Assembly: GCA_035540975.1 (NCBI GenBank)
Contig: DATLFN010000012.1
Location: 1-63,692 of the forward strand
Reading direction: 5' to 3'
DNA: 63,692 nt
DNA from: Acidimicrobiales bacterium
GTDB taxonomy: Bacteria > Actinomycetota > Acidimicrobiia > Acidimicrobiales > GCA-2861595
In this document: piece by piece, positions 28,086 to 37,564 of the stretch
How the letters are laid out: each line of letters opens with the position of its first letter
Numbering within the stretch: position 1 is the stretch's first letter
The notes under the pieces: model-generated
Seen by the model: only the letters and a program-made list of their open reading frames with translations
The model's database searches: none
Told to the model about the DNA's origin: nothing
Translations under genes and position numbers: made by a program

Positions 28086-28448
28086 ATGATCTCCGTCGCA
28101 GCCGGTCCCCACCTTGACCACCTGGAGGCGTGCCTGCTGCTCTCGCTCGCCGAGCGGCCCGCCTACGGCTACCAGCTGAAGCGGTCGCTCGCCGAGCTCG
28201 ACCTCGACGTCCCCGACCTCGGGCGGATCTACCGGACGCTGCGCTCGATGGAGGAGCGCGGCCTCGTGGAGTCCAGGTGGGACACGGGGGGGAGCGGGCC
28301 CGCCCGCCGCACCTACGAGCTGACCGCCGCCGGGGGCGACCAGCTCCAGGCCCAGGCGGCCGCCGTCCGCCGGTCCAGACGGGCGCTCACCCGGTTCCTC
28401 GGGCGCTACGAGCGGCTGGCCCTGCCCCACTCCGGCGCGGTGGCGTGA
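28086..28448 (+). CDS. PadR-family transcriptional regulator
   Basis: A 120-residue protein from ATG 28086. The winged helix is typical: LEACLLLSLAERPAYGYQLK, DLGRIYRTLRSMEERGLVES, then a wing with TGGSGPARRTYELTAAGG. The C-terminal helix (QAAAVRRSRRALTRFLGRY) makes the dimer. It has its own promoter space of 68 bases after urtE. PadR repressors generally control exporters or degradation genes in response to small ligands; the target is not evident. Confidence 0.8.
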   Translation: MISVAAGPHLDHLEACLLLSLAERPAYGYQLKRSLAELDLDVPDLGRIYRTLRSMEERGLVESRWDTGGSGPARRTYELTAAGGDQLQAQAAAVRRSRRALTRFLGRYERLALPHSGAVA

Positions 28449-28501
28449 CCGTCACCCGGCCCGGTCCGCACAGCCACCGCTGACGTCGCGGAGCCCAGCG
28501 G

Positions 28502-29008
28502 TCACAGCCGGGCGAGCACGGCCCCCACGAAGGCATCCAGGTCGTCGGGCTTGCGGGAGGTGATGACGTTCCCGTCCTCCACGACCTCCTGGTCGACCCA
28601 GGTGGCGCCGGCGTTCACCAGGTCGGTCCGGATCGACGGCCACGACGTGAGCGTCCGGCCCCGGACGGCGTCCGCCTCCACGAGGAGGCTGCCGGCGTGG
28701 CAGATGGCGGCGACGGGCTTGTCGCCGTCGAACATGCCCTGCACGAACTTGACGATGCCCGGCGACGTCCGCAGCTTGTCCGGCGAGTACCCGCCGGGGA
28801 TGACCAGAGCGTCGAAGTCGGACGCGTTCACCTCGTCGGCCGTCGCCTCGATCGTGAACGCCGCCTTCCCCTTCTTGCCCCTGACCTCGCGGCCCGCCTC
28901 GGGGCCGATGACGGTCACCTGGTGACCGGCCTCTCGGATGCGGTCGTAGGGGACCTGGAACTCCGAGTCCTCGAAGTCGTCCGCCAGCACGAATGCGACC
29001 TTGGCCAC
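28502..29008 (-). CDS. DJ-1/PfpI family protein (glyoxalase/deglycase type)
   Basis: A 168-residue protein of the YraA/YhbO type from GTG 29008. It begins AKVAFVLADDFEDSEFQVPY with the conserved Glu, then LVIPGGYSPDKLR, and the nucleophile elbow AICHAGSLLVE with Cys at the sharp turn. The end HSVDDGNVIT-type part reads VEDGNVITSRKPDDLDAF. Members hydrolyse methylglyoxal adducts or act as redox chaperones. Convergent with the padR gene and upstream of a 330-base gap. Confidence 0.85.
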   Translation of the reverse strand: MAKVAFVLADDFEDSEFQVPYDRIREAGHQVTVIGPEAGREVRGKKGKAAFTIEATADEVNASDFDALVIPGGYSPDKLRTSPGIVKFVQGMFDGDKPVAAICHAGSLLVEADAVRGRTLTSWPSIRTDLVNAGATWVDQEVVEDGNVITSRKPDDLDAFVGAVLARL

Positions 29009-29062
29009 GTTGCCTCCTTCGTTCGGCGTGCGAACGGGTTCCTACCCGGTGACCCCGGTCGC

Positions 29063-29194
29063 CTACGCCCCGGGTCGACCCAGCGGCCTCCGGGTCGTCG
29101 CCCCCAGGCAGCTGCGCAGGGCCGCCTCGCCGGTCCAGTCGATGTCATCCGGGAGGTCCGGGGCGCTCCCCGGGTGCTGTGTTCGACGGTCCAT
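29063..29194 (-). CDS. possible small protein in the 29009-29338 gap
   Basis: The 330 bases between the DJ-1 gene and the IPP isomerase gene hold no clear gene. On the minus strand an ATG at 29194 follows GGGAGGAGG (very close spacing) and opens 43 codons with mostly G or C in third position (HPGSAPDLPDDIDWTGEAAL). This may be a short real peptide or chance in G+C-rich DNA. I see nothing else in the gap. Confidence 0.2.
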   Translation of the reverse strand: MDRRTQHPGSAPDLPDDIDWTGEAALRSCLGATTRRPLGRPGA

Positions 29195-29338
29195 CCTCCT
29201 CCCGGCTTCCCGGCGGCGGCGAACGGCGACGAGATTCACACCTGGCGCCGCCCGTTCCGTGCGTCTCAGCGCCGTCGCTCCGCCCATCCGTCGGGGTTAG
29301 GGTGGGCCGACTTGGCCACAGCCTCCGGAGACGCCACC

Positions 29339-30388
29339 GTGTCGCACGGTGCCGACCCGTCCTCCGACGGGGGCGCCGCCCGGGGACGGAACTCGGCCTC
29401 GGGCCACGACCTCTTCCGGCGCGGCCCCGGTCCGGTGACGGCCGGGCCCGACATCGGCGACGTGGTCGACCGGTTCCGGGCCGTCGTGGACGCGAACGTG
29501 TCCGGCACCGTCGACCTGCTCTCCCGCGTGGAGGCGTTGGTGCGCCGGGCCGTGGCCCAGCGCCCGGCGTCGGCGCCGCCCGCCGCCGACGTCCTGGCCC
29601 GGCTCGTCGACGCCGGCCTGTCGTCGTGCGCCGAGGTCAGCCGACACCTCCTGGCCCTGCTCGACGGGCTGGTGTCGGTGGCCGAGCGGGCGATGCTGCC
29701 CGCCACCGGCGAGGGCGGGAACGCCGCGGCCGACGCTGCCGCCGGCTCGGCGGTGGACCTGCGGGGGGACGGCCGCCCCGGCGAGCGGGTGCCGCCCGCG
29801 CCGGTCGCCGCCGAGGCCGACCCGCGGGCCGGCCCGGTGAGCGGGACGGGCGACGAGGAGCCCGGGGAGGAGGTCGTGCTGGTCGACGAGGAAGGCCGCG
29901 AGGTGGGCCGGTCCCCGAAGCTGGCCGCCCACACCGATCCCGGGCAGCTGCACCGGGCCGTGTCCGTCTTCGTCTTCTCGACCGCCGGCGACCTGCTGCT
30001 CCAGCGCCGGGCGCCGGCGAAGTACCACTTCGCCGGGCGGTGGTCGAACACGTGCTGCGGCCACCCGCGGCCGGGCGAGCCGGTGGTCGCCGCCGGCCGC
30101 CGCCGGCTGGTCGACGAGCTCGGCATGGACTGCGAGCTGGTCGAGGTGGCCACCTTCGGGTACGAGGCCCGCGACGACGCGAGCGGGCTGGTGGAGCGGG
30201 AGCTGGACCACCTCCTGGTGGGCGTCGCCGGGACGGCGCCCGACCCCCGCCCCGGCGAGGTGGACGCGGTGCGCTGGGTCGAACCGGGCGCCCTCGCCGC
30301 CGACATCGCCGCCGGCCCGAGCGCCTACACCCCGTGGCTGCCGGGGGCGCTGGCCCGGGTGATGGACGCCCGCCGCGCGCAGAGCTGA
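29339..30388 (+). CDS. idi: isopentenyl-diphosphate isomerase (type I) with long N-terminal extension
   Basis: A 349-residue protein from GTG 29339. Residues 176-349 are a complete type I IPP isomerase: LHRAVSVFVFSTAGDLLLQR, KYHFAGRWSNTCCGHPRPGE with the catalytic Cys240, a Nudix helix (GRRRLVDELGM) and ERELDHLL with the second catalytic acid. It converts isopentenyl to dimethylallyl diphosphate for terpenoid synthesis. Residues 1-175 are not seen in normal Idi proteins (about 180 residues): a disordered start, two or three helices (IGDVVDRFRAVVDANVSGTV, ADVLARLVDAGLSSCAEV) and an Ala/Gly/Pro linker. The extra part could bind another protein or regulate the enzyme. No in-frame start better placed than GTG 29339 is evident upstream of the catalytic part. 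Confidence 0.85.
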   Translation: MSHGADPSSDGGAARGRNSASGHDLFRRGPGPVTAGPDIGDVVDRFRAVVDANVSGTVDLLSRVEALVRRAVAQRPASAPPAADVLARLVDAGLSSCAEVSRHLLALLDGLVSVAERAMLPATGEGGNAAADAAAGSAVDLRGDGRPGERVPPAPVAAEADPRAGPVSGTGDEEPGEEVVLVDEEGREVGRSPKLAAHTDPGQLHRAVSVFVFSTAGDLLLQRRAPAKYHFAGRWSNTCCGHPRPGEPVVAAGRRRLVDELGMDCELVEVATFGYEARDDASGLVERELDHLLVGVAGTAPDPRPGEVDAVRWVEPGALAADIAAGPSAYTPWLPGALARVMDARRAQS

Positions 30389-30466
30389 CCGCGGCGTCCG
30401 GGTCTTTGGTCCCATTCCGGACGTGGGGCAGGAGCACCCGGACGGGGCGTCGAATCGTCTTTCCCG

Positions 30467-31378
30467 ATGCCGAGCGGCGGCGGGGACGGGGGGCGCGCGA
30501 CGGGACGGCGCGCGCGGCGGGCGGCGTGGTCGGCGATCGTCGCCGCGCTGTGCGGCGCCCTCGTGGCCGCCGCGTCGCCGGCCCGAGCCCAGGTCCCCGA
30601 CGTCGAGGCCGCGTTCGTGGCCCGCATCGGGGCCGAACGGGCGGCCGCCGGCCGGAGCCCCCTGTCGGTGGCGGACGACCTGGTGGCGGTCGCCCGGCGC
30701 CACTCGGCGACCATGGCCGCCGAGAAGCGGCTGTACCACAACCCGGCGCTGGGGAGCCAGGTCGTCAACTGGGTCAAGGTGGGCGAGAACGTGGGCACGG
30801 GAGGGACGGTCGACAACATCCACGCCGCCCTCATGGCGTCGTCCACGCACCGCGACGAGATCCTCGGTGCCGCGTTCACCGAGGTCGGGGTGGGCGTCGC
30901 CACCGCCGACGGTGCCCTGTGGGTGACGCAGGTCTTCCGGCTCCCGGAGACCGCCGCCGCGGCGGCGCCCCCGACTCCGTCGCCCGCCCCCGCCGCCGTG
31001 CCGCCGCCTCCTCCGCCGCCGCCCACCACGGTGGCCCGGCCGGCGACGCCAGCCCGGGCGGCGGCGACCCCGGCGGCGGCCGCCGCCCGGACGGCCGCCT
31101 CCCGCTCGGCGCCGGCCGCGGCGGCGGTGACGGTCCCGCCGTCGACCGCTCCGCCCACCTCGGCCCCTGCTGCCGCGGTCGCGCCGACGCTCGCACCGCC
31201 GCCCGGCCTGGCATCGCCGCCCTCGATCGCCCTGGCGCCGGTGCCGGTGTCCGCCTCCGCCGCGGTGCCGCTGCAGTCCGGGGTGGCTGGGGCGGGGATG
31301 GTCGCCGCGACCCTGCTGTGGGCGGTCACCGCCGGGCTGGTGCGGTCCGCCGTGCTGCGCCCGGGCCGCCGCCGCTGA
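30467..31378 (+). CDS. secreted CAP-domain (SCP/PR1) protein with Pro/Ala-rich stalk and C-terminal membrane helix
   Basis: A 303-residue protein from ATG 30467. A signal region (WSAIVAALCGALVAA, cut after SPARA) precedes a CAP domain at about 42-165: VARIGAERAAAGRSPL, HSATMAAEKRLYHNPALG and NVGTGGTVDNIHAALMASS, HRDEIL. Residues 170-275 are a Pro/Ala/Thr stalk, then one hydrophobic helix (GVAGAGMVAATLLWAVTAGL) and an Arg-rich end. CAP proteins bind lipids or act on the cell surface; the catalytic histidines of eukaryotic members are largely conserved (HSAT, HNPAL). It is anchored at the membrane and faces out. Confidence 0.75.
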   Translation: MPSGGGDGGRATGRRARRAAWSAIVAALCGALVAAASPARAQVPDVEAAFVARIGAERAAAGRSPLSVADDLVAVARRHSATMAAEKRLYHNPALGSQVVNWVKVGENVGTGGTVDNIHAALMASSTHRDEILGAAFTEVGVGVATADGALWVTQVFRLPETAAAAAPPTPSPAPAAVPPPPPPPPTTVARPATPARAAATPAAAAARTAASRSAPAAAAVTVPPSTAPPTSAPAAAVAPTLAPPPGLASPPSIALAPVPVSASAAVPLQSGVAGAGMVAATLLWAVTAGLVRSAVLRPGRRR

Positions 31379-31394
31379 CCGTCGCCGGCGCCCG

Positions 31395-32600
31395 GTGATC
31401 CGGCTCTCGGCGCCGGAGGCGCGCCGGGTGGCGCTGGCCGCCCAGGGGTTCGCCGACCGGAGGCCGGCGGGCCGGGTCGACGCCCGCCACGTGCGCCGGG
31501 TCCTGGGGCGGGTCGGGCTGCTCCAGATCGACTCGGTCAACGTGCTGGTGCGGTCCCACTACCTGCCGCTGTTCTCCCGGCTCGGCCCCTACCCGAGGGA
31601 CGTGCTGGAACGGCTTGCCTACGAGCAGGGCGCCCTGTTCGAGTACTGGTCGCACGAGCAGTCGCTCCTCCCGGTGGAGGCCCACCCGCTGGTGCGCTGG
31701 CGAATGGCCCGGGCGGCAGCCGGGCACACGTGGGCGGGGCTGGCCCGCTTCGCCGCCGAGCAGCCGGCGTTCGTCGAGTCCATCCTGGCCGAGGTGGCCG
31801 AGCGGGGCGGCCTCACCGCGTCGGCGCTGCGCCAGCCCGGCGAGCGCAGCGGCCCGTGGTGGGGGTGGGGCAAGGGCAAGCTGGCCCTCGAGTGGCTCCA
31901 CCGGGCGGGGCGCCTGGCCGCCGTCCGCCGGCCCAGCTTCGAGCGGGTCTACGACCTTCCCGAGCGGGTCCTGCCCGCCGACGTCCTGGCCCGGCCGACC
32001 GTCCCCGAGACCGAGGCCCGCAAGGCGCTGCTCGTGCAGGCGGCCCGGTCCCTCGGCGTGGCGACCGCCGCCGACCTCGCCGATTATCACCGCCAGCGGG
32101 TCGGCGCCGTGAGGCCACTCCTGGCCGAGCTGGTCGAGGAGGGCTCGCTGGCGCCGGCCCGGGTGGAGGGCTGGGACGCCCCGGCGTACGCCGACCCGGC
32201 GGCCCGTGCCCCCCGGCGGGTGGAGGCGGCCGCCCTGGTCTCGCCCTTCGACTCGCTGGTGTGGGACCGCCGGCGCACCGAGCGCCTCTTCGGCTTCCAC
32301 CTCCGCCTCGAGATCTACACGCCGGCCGCCGAGCGCCGATGGGGCTACTACGTGCTGCCGTTCCTCCTCGGCGACCGCCTCGTCGGCCGGGTGGACCTCA
32401 AGGCCGACCGCCGGGGCGGCGCCCTGCTGGTCCACGCCGCCCACGGCGAGGCGGGAGCGGACCCGGCGACGGTGTGCGGCCCCCTGGCCGCCGACCTGGC
32501 CTCGATGGCCTCCTGGCTCGGCCTCGGGACGATCGCCGTGGGCGACCGCGGCGAGCTGGCTCCGTCCCTCGCCCGGGCCGTGCGGAGCAGGGCCCGGTAG
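31395..32600 (+). CDS. YcaQ/AlkX-type DNA glycosylase (HTH_42, interstrand crosslink repair)
   Basis: A 401-residue protein from GTG 31395. It has the triple winged-helix HTH_42 layout with LGRVGLLQIDSVNVL near residue 42 (the QxD catalytic motif of AlkX/YcaQ, as opposed to the QxQ of AlkZ), HYLPLFSRLG, ALFEYWSHEQSLLPV and a later FDSLVWDRRRTERLFGFHLRLEIY. These enzymes unhook alkylated bases and interstrand crosslinks without a metal or cofactor. No mustard or azinomycin producer cluster is beside it, so it is probably for general repair. The stop is followed directly by a 7-base tandem repeat. Confidence 0.85.
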   Translation: MIRLSAPEARRVALAAQGFADRRPAGRVDARHVRRVLGRVGLLQIDSVNVLVRSHYLPLFSRLGPYPRDVLERLAYEQGALFEYWSHEQSLLPVEAHPLVRWRMARAAAGHTWAGLARFAAEQPAFVESILAEVAERGGLTASALRQPGERSGPWWGWGKGKLALEWLHRAGRLAAVRRPSFERVYDLPERVLPADVLARPTVPETEARKALLVQAARSLGVATAADLADYHRQRVGAVRPLLAELVEEGSLAPARVEGWDAPAYADPAARAPRRVEAAALVSPFDSLVWDRRRTERLFGFHLRLEIYTPAAERRWGYYVLPFLLGDRLVGRVDLKADRRGGALLVHAAHGEAGADPATVCGPLAADLASMASWLGLGTIAVGDRGELAPSLARAVRSRAR

Positions 32601-32601
32601 G

Positions 32602-32634
32602 CGCTCGTCGCTCGTCGCTCGTCGCTCGTCGCTC
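32602..32634. repeat. 7-base tandem repeat (CGCTCGT)
   Basis: Four full copies of CGCTCGT from 32602 to 32629 and a partial copy to 32634, between the ends of two convergent genes. It touches the stop codon of the DUF5709 gene. It may vary in copy number; no function visible. Confidence 0.8.
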
Positions 32635-33016
32635 AGCGGTCGTCGTCGTCCACGTAGCCGGGGTCCGGTGCGAACGACATGCCGAGCGCCTCGGGCTCGT
32701 CCTCCACGTGGAGGGCGGCCTCCTCGGCGCTCAGGGCGCCGGCGACGCCGGTGCCGGCCTCCTCGTCGGCCTCCAGCTCGTCCAGCACGTCCAGGACGTC
32801 CGGCTCCTCCCGGGCAGCGCGCCGGCGGACCGACTCGCCCATGCGCTCCTCCGCCTTGGTGGTGCCCCACTCGTCCACCCCCTGGGGGAAGTCGAGCGGC
32901 GCCGGCTCACCCTCGACGGCCTCGGTCGACAGGTGGGGCGGGTCGTCGACGGTGGCGGGGATCCCGTCCTCCACCAGGTCGGGCGCGGGACGCAGGTCGT
33001 GGCGTTCGGTCGACAT
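32633..33016 (-). CDS. DUF5709-like acidic protein
   Basis: A 127-residue protein from ATG 33016. It holds the typical middle PLDFPQGVDEWGTTKAEERM followed by GESVRRRAAREEPDV and acidic stretches to the end (DPGYVDDDDR). The family is almost limited to actinomycetes; members are small, unstructured and of unknown role. It shares a divergent promoter region of 80 bases with the epimerase gene. Confidence 0.75.
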   Translation of the reverse strand: MSTERHDLRPAPDLVEDGIPATVDDPPHLSTEAVEGEPAPLDFPQGVDEWGTTKAEERMGESVRRRAAREEPDVLDVLDELEADEEAGTGVAGALSAEEAALHVEDEPEALGMSFAPDPGYVDDDDR

Positions 33017-33096
33017 GCCCCTTCAGCTACCCGCCTCGGCGCCGGGCCAAGCGGCACGTTGCCGCCGCCCGCCGGCGGGGTAGACACTCGGCGACC

Positions 33097-34227
33097 GTGC
33101 CGGACTCCCACCAAGCCGCTCCCGCCGGCGCCCCGGCCACCCCCGGCACCGCCGGGCCCTCGCCCCGGGGCGTGCGCGTCGTGGTCACCGGCGCCACCGG
33201 CAACGTCGGGACCAGCGTGCTCGAAGCGCTCGGCGCCGACGACCGGGTGGCATCCGTCCTCGGCCTGGCCCGGCGCCGGCCCACCTGGCACCTGCCCAAG
33301 GTGACGTGGGCGGAGGCCGACGTGGTCTCGTCCGACCTGGTCGGGCTGTTCCGGGGGGCCGACGTGGTGATCCACCTGGCGTGGGCGATCCAGCCTTCGC
33401 ACCGCCCCGAGGTGCTGCGGGCGATCAACGTCGTCGGGTCGGCCCGGGTGTTCGACGCCGTGGGCGACGCCGGTGTCCCGTCGCTGGTCTACGCCTCGTC
33501 CATCGGGGCCTACTCGCCGGGGCCGAAGGACCGGGCCGTGGACGAGACCTGGCCCACCGAGGGCCTGGTGTCGAGCTTCTACGCCCGCCACAAGGCGGCC
33601 GTCGAGCGCCGCCTCGACCTGTTCGAGCACCAGCACCCGCACGTGCGGGTCGTGCGCCTGCGCAAGGCCTTGATCTTCAAGCGGGAGGCGGCGTCGGGCG
33701 TGCGGCGGCTGTTCGCCGGCCCCTTCGTGCCCCGGTGGCTGCTGCGGCCCGACCGGATCCCGGCCGTGCCCGACACGCCCGGGCTGGTCTTCCAGGCGGT
33801 CCACACGTCCGACGTGGCCGACGCGTACCGGCGGGCGGCGCTGGGCGACGCCCGCGGGCCGTTCAACATCGCCGCCGAGCCGGTCCTGGACGGCCGCCGC
33901 CTGGCCGAGGCCCTGGACGCCCGCCCGGTTCGGGTGCCCCGAAGGGCCCTGCGGGCCGCCGCCTCGGCCTCGTGGCGGCTCCACCTCCAGCCCACGCCCC
34001 CCGGATGGGTCGACCTGGCTTTCGCCGTGCCGGTCATGGACACCGCCCGGGCCCGGACCGAGCTCGGGTGGGCACCTCTCGTCGGTGCCGACGAGGCCCT
34101 TCGCCAGCTCCTCGACGGCATGGCGGACGGCGCCGGCCTGCCCACCCCGGCGCTGCGCCCCGGGCGTTCCCTGTCGCCGCTGCGGCGGTCGCCACCCCGC
34201 CCCCGCCCGGTCGGCACCGCCGGCTGA
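33097..34227 (+). CDS. NAD-dependent epimerase/dehydratase family protein
   Basis: A 376-residue short-chain dehydrogenase of the extended type from GTG 33097. The NAD motif is VVVTGATGNVG at residues 30-40, HLAWAIQP follows as the second dinucleotide contact, SSIGAYSPG gives the serine, and FYARHKAAVERRLD holds the Tyr/Lys-like YxxxK pair in YARHK. The last 70 residues are an added Pro/Arg-rich tail (SPLRRSPPRPRPVG). Likely acts on a nucleotide sugar or a steroid-like hydroxyl; substrate not predictable. A later start at the VVVTGATGN segment would cost 20 residues. Confidence 0.8.
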   Translation: MPDSHQAAPAGAPATPGTAGPSPRGVRVVVTGATGNVGTSVLEALGADDRVASVLGLARRRPTWHLPKVTWAEADVVSSDLVGLFRGADVVIHLAWAIQPSHRPEVLRAINVVGSARVFDAVGDAGVPSLVYASSIGAYSPGPKDRAVDETWPTEGLVSSFYARHKAAVERRLDLFEHQHPHVRVVRLRKALIFKREAASGVRRLFAGPFVPRWLLRPDRIPAVPDTPGLVFQAVHTSDVADAYRRAALGDARGPFNIAAEPVLDGRRLAEALDARPVRVPRRALRAAASASWRLHLQPTPPGWVDLAFAVPVMDTARARTELGWAPLVGADEALRQLLDGMADGAGLPTPALRPGRSLSPLRRSPPRPRPVGTAG

Positions 34228-34383
34228 CGGGCTGCCGCCCGGCTCGTGCACGCGACCCGGGCGCCGGAGTGGGGAAAGGGGGATGCTCCGGCGCCCGAGA
34301 CGCGTTCGCCGGCTCTGGCGCCCGGGAAGGCGGTCCGGCAGGCACCACCGACGGTCGTCGTGCGGTGCGTTTTCCGGCCCCCT

Positions 34384-34401
34384 GATACCCACGGCGGTAT
34401 C
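34384..34401. promoter_or_regulatory. inverted repeat GATACC-n6-GGTATC upstream of the sigma factor gene
   Basis: In the 255-base gap before the sigma gene, GATACC (34384-34389) and its complement GGTATC (34396-34401) flank six bases. This is 82-99 bases before the TTG start, where a promoter is expected. A dimeric regulator could bind here; which one is unknown. The rest of the gap shows no gene. Confidence 0.45.
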
Positions 34402-34482
34402 GGGACAAACCGGGGCGGCGAGGGAACGAGGGCGGCTCCCCAGGCGTTGTGCTAATCCCCACCTCGACGAACCAGGAGTCCG

Positions 34483-35436
<954 letters not shown>

Positions 35437-35442
35437 GGACGA

Positions 35443-35461
35443 GCCCGTCGAACGGGTCTTT
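35443..35461 (+). terminator. weak hairpin with short T-run after the sigma gene
   Basis: GCCCGT and ACGGGT pair around CGA, followed by CTTT, seven bases after the sigma stop. The stem is only six base pairs. The remaining 183 bases to the next start contain no gene that I can see. Confidence 0.4.
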
Positions 35462-35644
35462 GCGCCCCGAGGCGGCGGGAACTAGCGTCACCGCCCGGGT
35501 GAGCCGCTACCCCTCCGAGACAACCCGCCGTCGGGCAGAGCGAGGCCATCGGGCCACGGCGTCGGGGGCGAGCCAGTCCGCGCCCCCGCAGGCCCGCGGG
35601 ACTACGGTCACGCCCGAACGTCGCCACGGGAAGGACTCTTCGTC

Positions 35645-37531
35645 ATGACCGCACCTCTCCACCCGCCCGGCGGTGGTACGACTCGCCGCACCCGGGCGGC
35701 GAACGCACGGGCCGCCCTGGTGGCCGCGCTCGTCGCCACCACGGTCGGCACCTTCGGATGGGCCCCCACGGCCGGCGCCGACGGCACCGAGACGCTGGGG
35801 CCGCCGTCGGTCACTCTCGCCAAGGGCAGCGGCGTCGCCACCGGTGGTACGGGGATGCACACCCAGCCGGCGGCCATGACGGTCAACGTCCCGGCCGGGG
35901 CCACCGTCAAGCAGGTGCTCCTCTACTGGGAGGGCCACTACAACACCGGTGAGCCCGACTCGACGATCGTGGTGGAGGGCACCACGGTCGAGGGCACGCT
36001 GATCGGCGGGCCCCGGCTGTTCTTCGAGGACAAGTTCGCCGCCACCTACCGGGCCGACATCACTTCGCTGGACCTGGTCTCGGCGGGCACCAACACCCTC
36101 GACGTGTCCGGCCTCGAGTTCTCGTTCCGCAACAACGGCGCCGGCGTCCTCGTCATCTACGACGACGGCACCGAGACCATCATCGACGTCCGCGACGGCC
36201 AGGACCTCGCCTACTTCGAGTTCGACCCACCGCTCGACACGACCGTGGCGCAGACGTTCGACTTCACGGCATCCCCCACGGCGCGCCAGGCGACGCTCGA
36301 CCTGTTCGCCGCCAGCGTGGCCGACGGCGGCTTCCGCCCGAACGCCCTGGACGTCACCATCGCCGGCGACACGACGCGCTTCGTCGACATCTTCTCCAGC
36401 AACGCCGGGCCGGAGTTCGACGTCGTCCGGCGGACGATCACCGTTCCGCCCGGCGTCACCCAGATGACGGTCCAGGCCCTGTCGGTGGGCGACGGCAGCC
36501 CGAACAAGCCGGCGTCGTTCGACTGGATCGGCATCGCCCTGAGCCTGCGGCCCCCGCCCACCGGGCCCACGCCCGGCGCCACGGCCGCGCTGGCCTGCCC
36601 GGCCGGCGTCGCCAGGATCACGCTGACCAACACCGGCGGCAGCGGGACGACGTTCGACGTCTTCCGGGGCCAGGAGAAGCTCAACGCCCAGCCCGTCGCC
36701 GTCGCCGCCGGCGCCACGACCATCTTCGACTACACGCTCCGCCCGGCTGACGAGAACACCACCGTGCCGCTGCGGGCGGTGGCGGCCACCGGGGCGGAGT
36801 TCGACCTGGCGACGCCCGTCGACTGCAGCCAGGCGGGCCTGGTGGCGGCCCTCGCCGAGGACTGCGCCACCCGGGACGGTGTGCAGGGGATCCTCGTCCG
36901 GCTCGCGAACGACGGGACCGAGGCCGGCATCTTCACCATCGCGGGCCGTGACCCGGTCACCGTGGCCCCGAAGTCGAGCACCGACGTGTTCCTGGCCGTC
37001 CCCGAGGGCGCCGACTACTCCTTCAGGATCACCGGCGCCGGGGGGTTCGAGCGCACCATCTCGGGGACCCGTGAGTGCCAGGCGCCGCAGCTGGCGCCGC
37101 TCCAGCTCTGCGTCGAGGACGGGACCGGCGTGCTCGTGGCCGTCACCAACAGCGGCGAGGAGGGGGTCCCGGTCACCCTCGGCAGCGAGACGAAGACGGC
37201 GCCCGCCGGCGGCCGGGCGGAGTTCTTCGTCAAGCGCAGCGAGGACGACCCGGCGACCACGCTGACGGCCACCAGCCCGGGCAACCCGCCGCTCCAGGTC
37301 GCGCTCCCCGTCCACGACTGCCTCGGCGTCCTGTCGCAGGTCCTCGGGCAGACGGTGGCGACCACGACGACGGCCGCCCCCACCACGACCGTCCCGCCAC
37401 AGGTGGCCGGTGTCCAGCTGGCCCGGACCGGGTTCGGGTTCGGGACGGTGCTGCGGGTCGGGCTCCTGCTCGTGTCGGCGGGCGCGCTGGTGGTGCTCGT
37501 CGCCCGCCGCCGCCGGGCGACGGCAGGCTGA
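35645..37531 (+). CDS. large secreted protein with LARTG cell-wall anchoring signal
   Basis: A 628-residue protein from ATG 35645. A signal peptide with a twin-Arg-like start (RRTRAANARAALVAALVATT) ends near ADG at residue 46. Residues 50-305 form a beta-rich domain (VPAGATVKQVLLYWEGHYNT, VSGLEFSFRNNGAGVLVIYD, ITVPPGVTQMTVQ) like a DUF3344-type surface domain; residues 320-580 form repeated beta domains with paired cysteines (each starting near a Cys, VTNSGEEGVPVTL). At the end comes ARTGFGFG after a Thr/Pro stretch, a hydrophobic helix (VLRVGLLLVSAGALVVLV) and RRRR. This is a sortase signal of the LARTG form. No sortase gene lies in the window. Confidence 0.75.
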   Translation: MTAPLHPPGGGTTRRTRAANARAALVAALVATTVGTFGWAPTAGADGTETLGPPSVTLAKGSGVATGGTGMHTQPAAMTVNVPAGATVKQVLLYWEGHYNTGEPDSTIVVEGTTVEGTLIGGPRLFFEDKFAATYRADITSLDLVSAGTNTLDVSGLEFSFRNNGAGVLVIYDDGTETIIDVRDGQDLAYFEFDPPLDTTVAQTFDFTASPTARQATLDLFAASVADGGFRPNALDVTIAGDTTRFVDIFSSNAGPEFDVVRRTITVPPGVTQMTVQALSVGDGSPNKPASFDWIGIALSLRPPPTGPTPGATAALACPAGVARITLTNTGGSGTTFDVFRGQEKLNAQPVAVAAGATTIFDYTLRPADENTTVPLRAVAATGAEFDLATPVDCSQAGLVAALAEDCATRDGVQGILVRLANDGTEAGIFTIAGRDPVTVAPKSSTDVFLAVPEGADYSFRITGAGGFERTISGTRECQAPQLAPLQLCVEDGTGVLVAVTNSGEEGVPVTLGSETKTAPAGGRAEFFVKRSEDDPATTLTATSPGNPPLQVALPVHDCLGVLSQVLGQTVATTTTAAPTTTVPPQVAGVQLARTGFGFGTVLRVGLLLVSAGALVVLVARRRRATAG

Positions 37532-37564
37532 TCGACGGCCGCCCGCGAGCGGCGTCCCGGCCCG

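Noticed and set aside
32602-32634. The 7-base tandem repeat as a phase-variation switch
   Set aside because: It lies after the stop codons of both convergent genes, except for the last bases, so changes in copy number would not alter the proteins.
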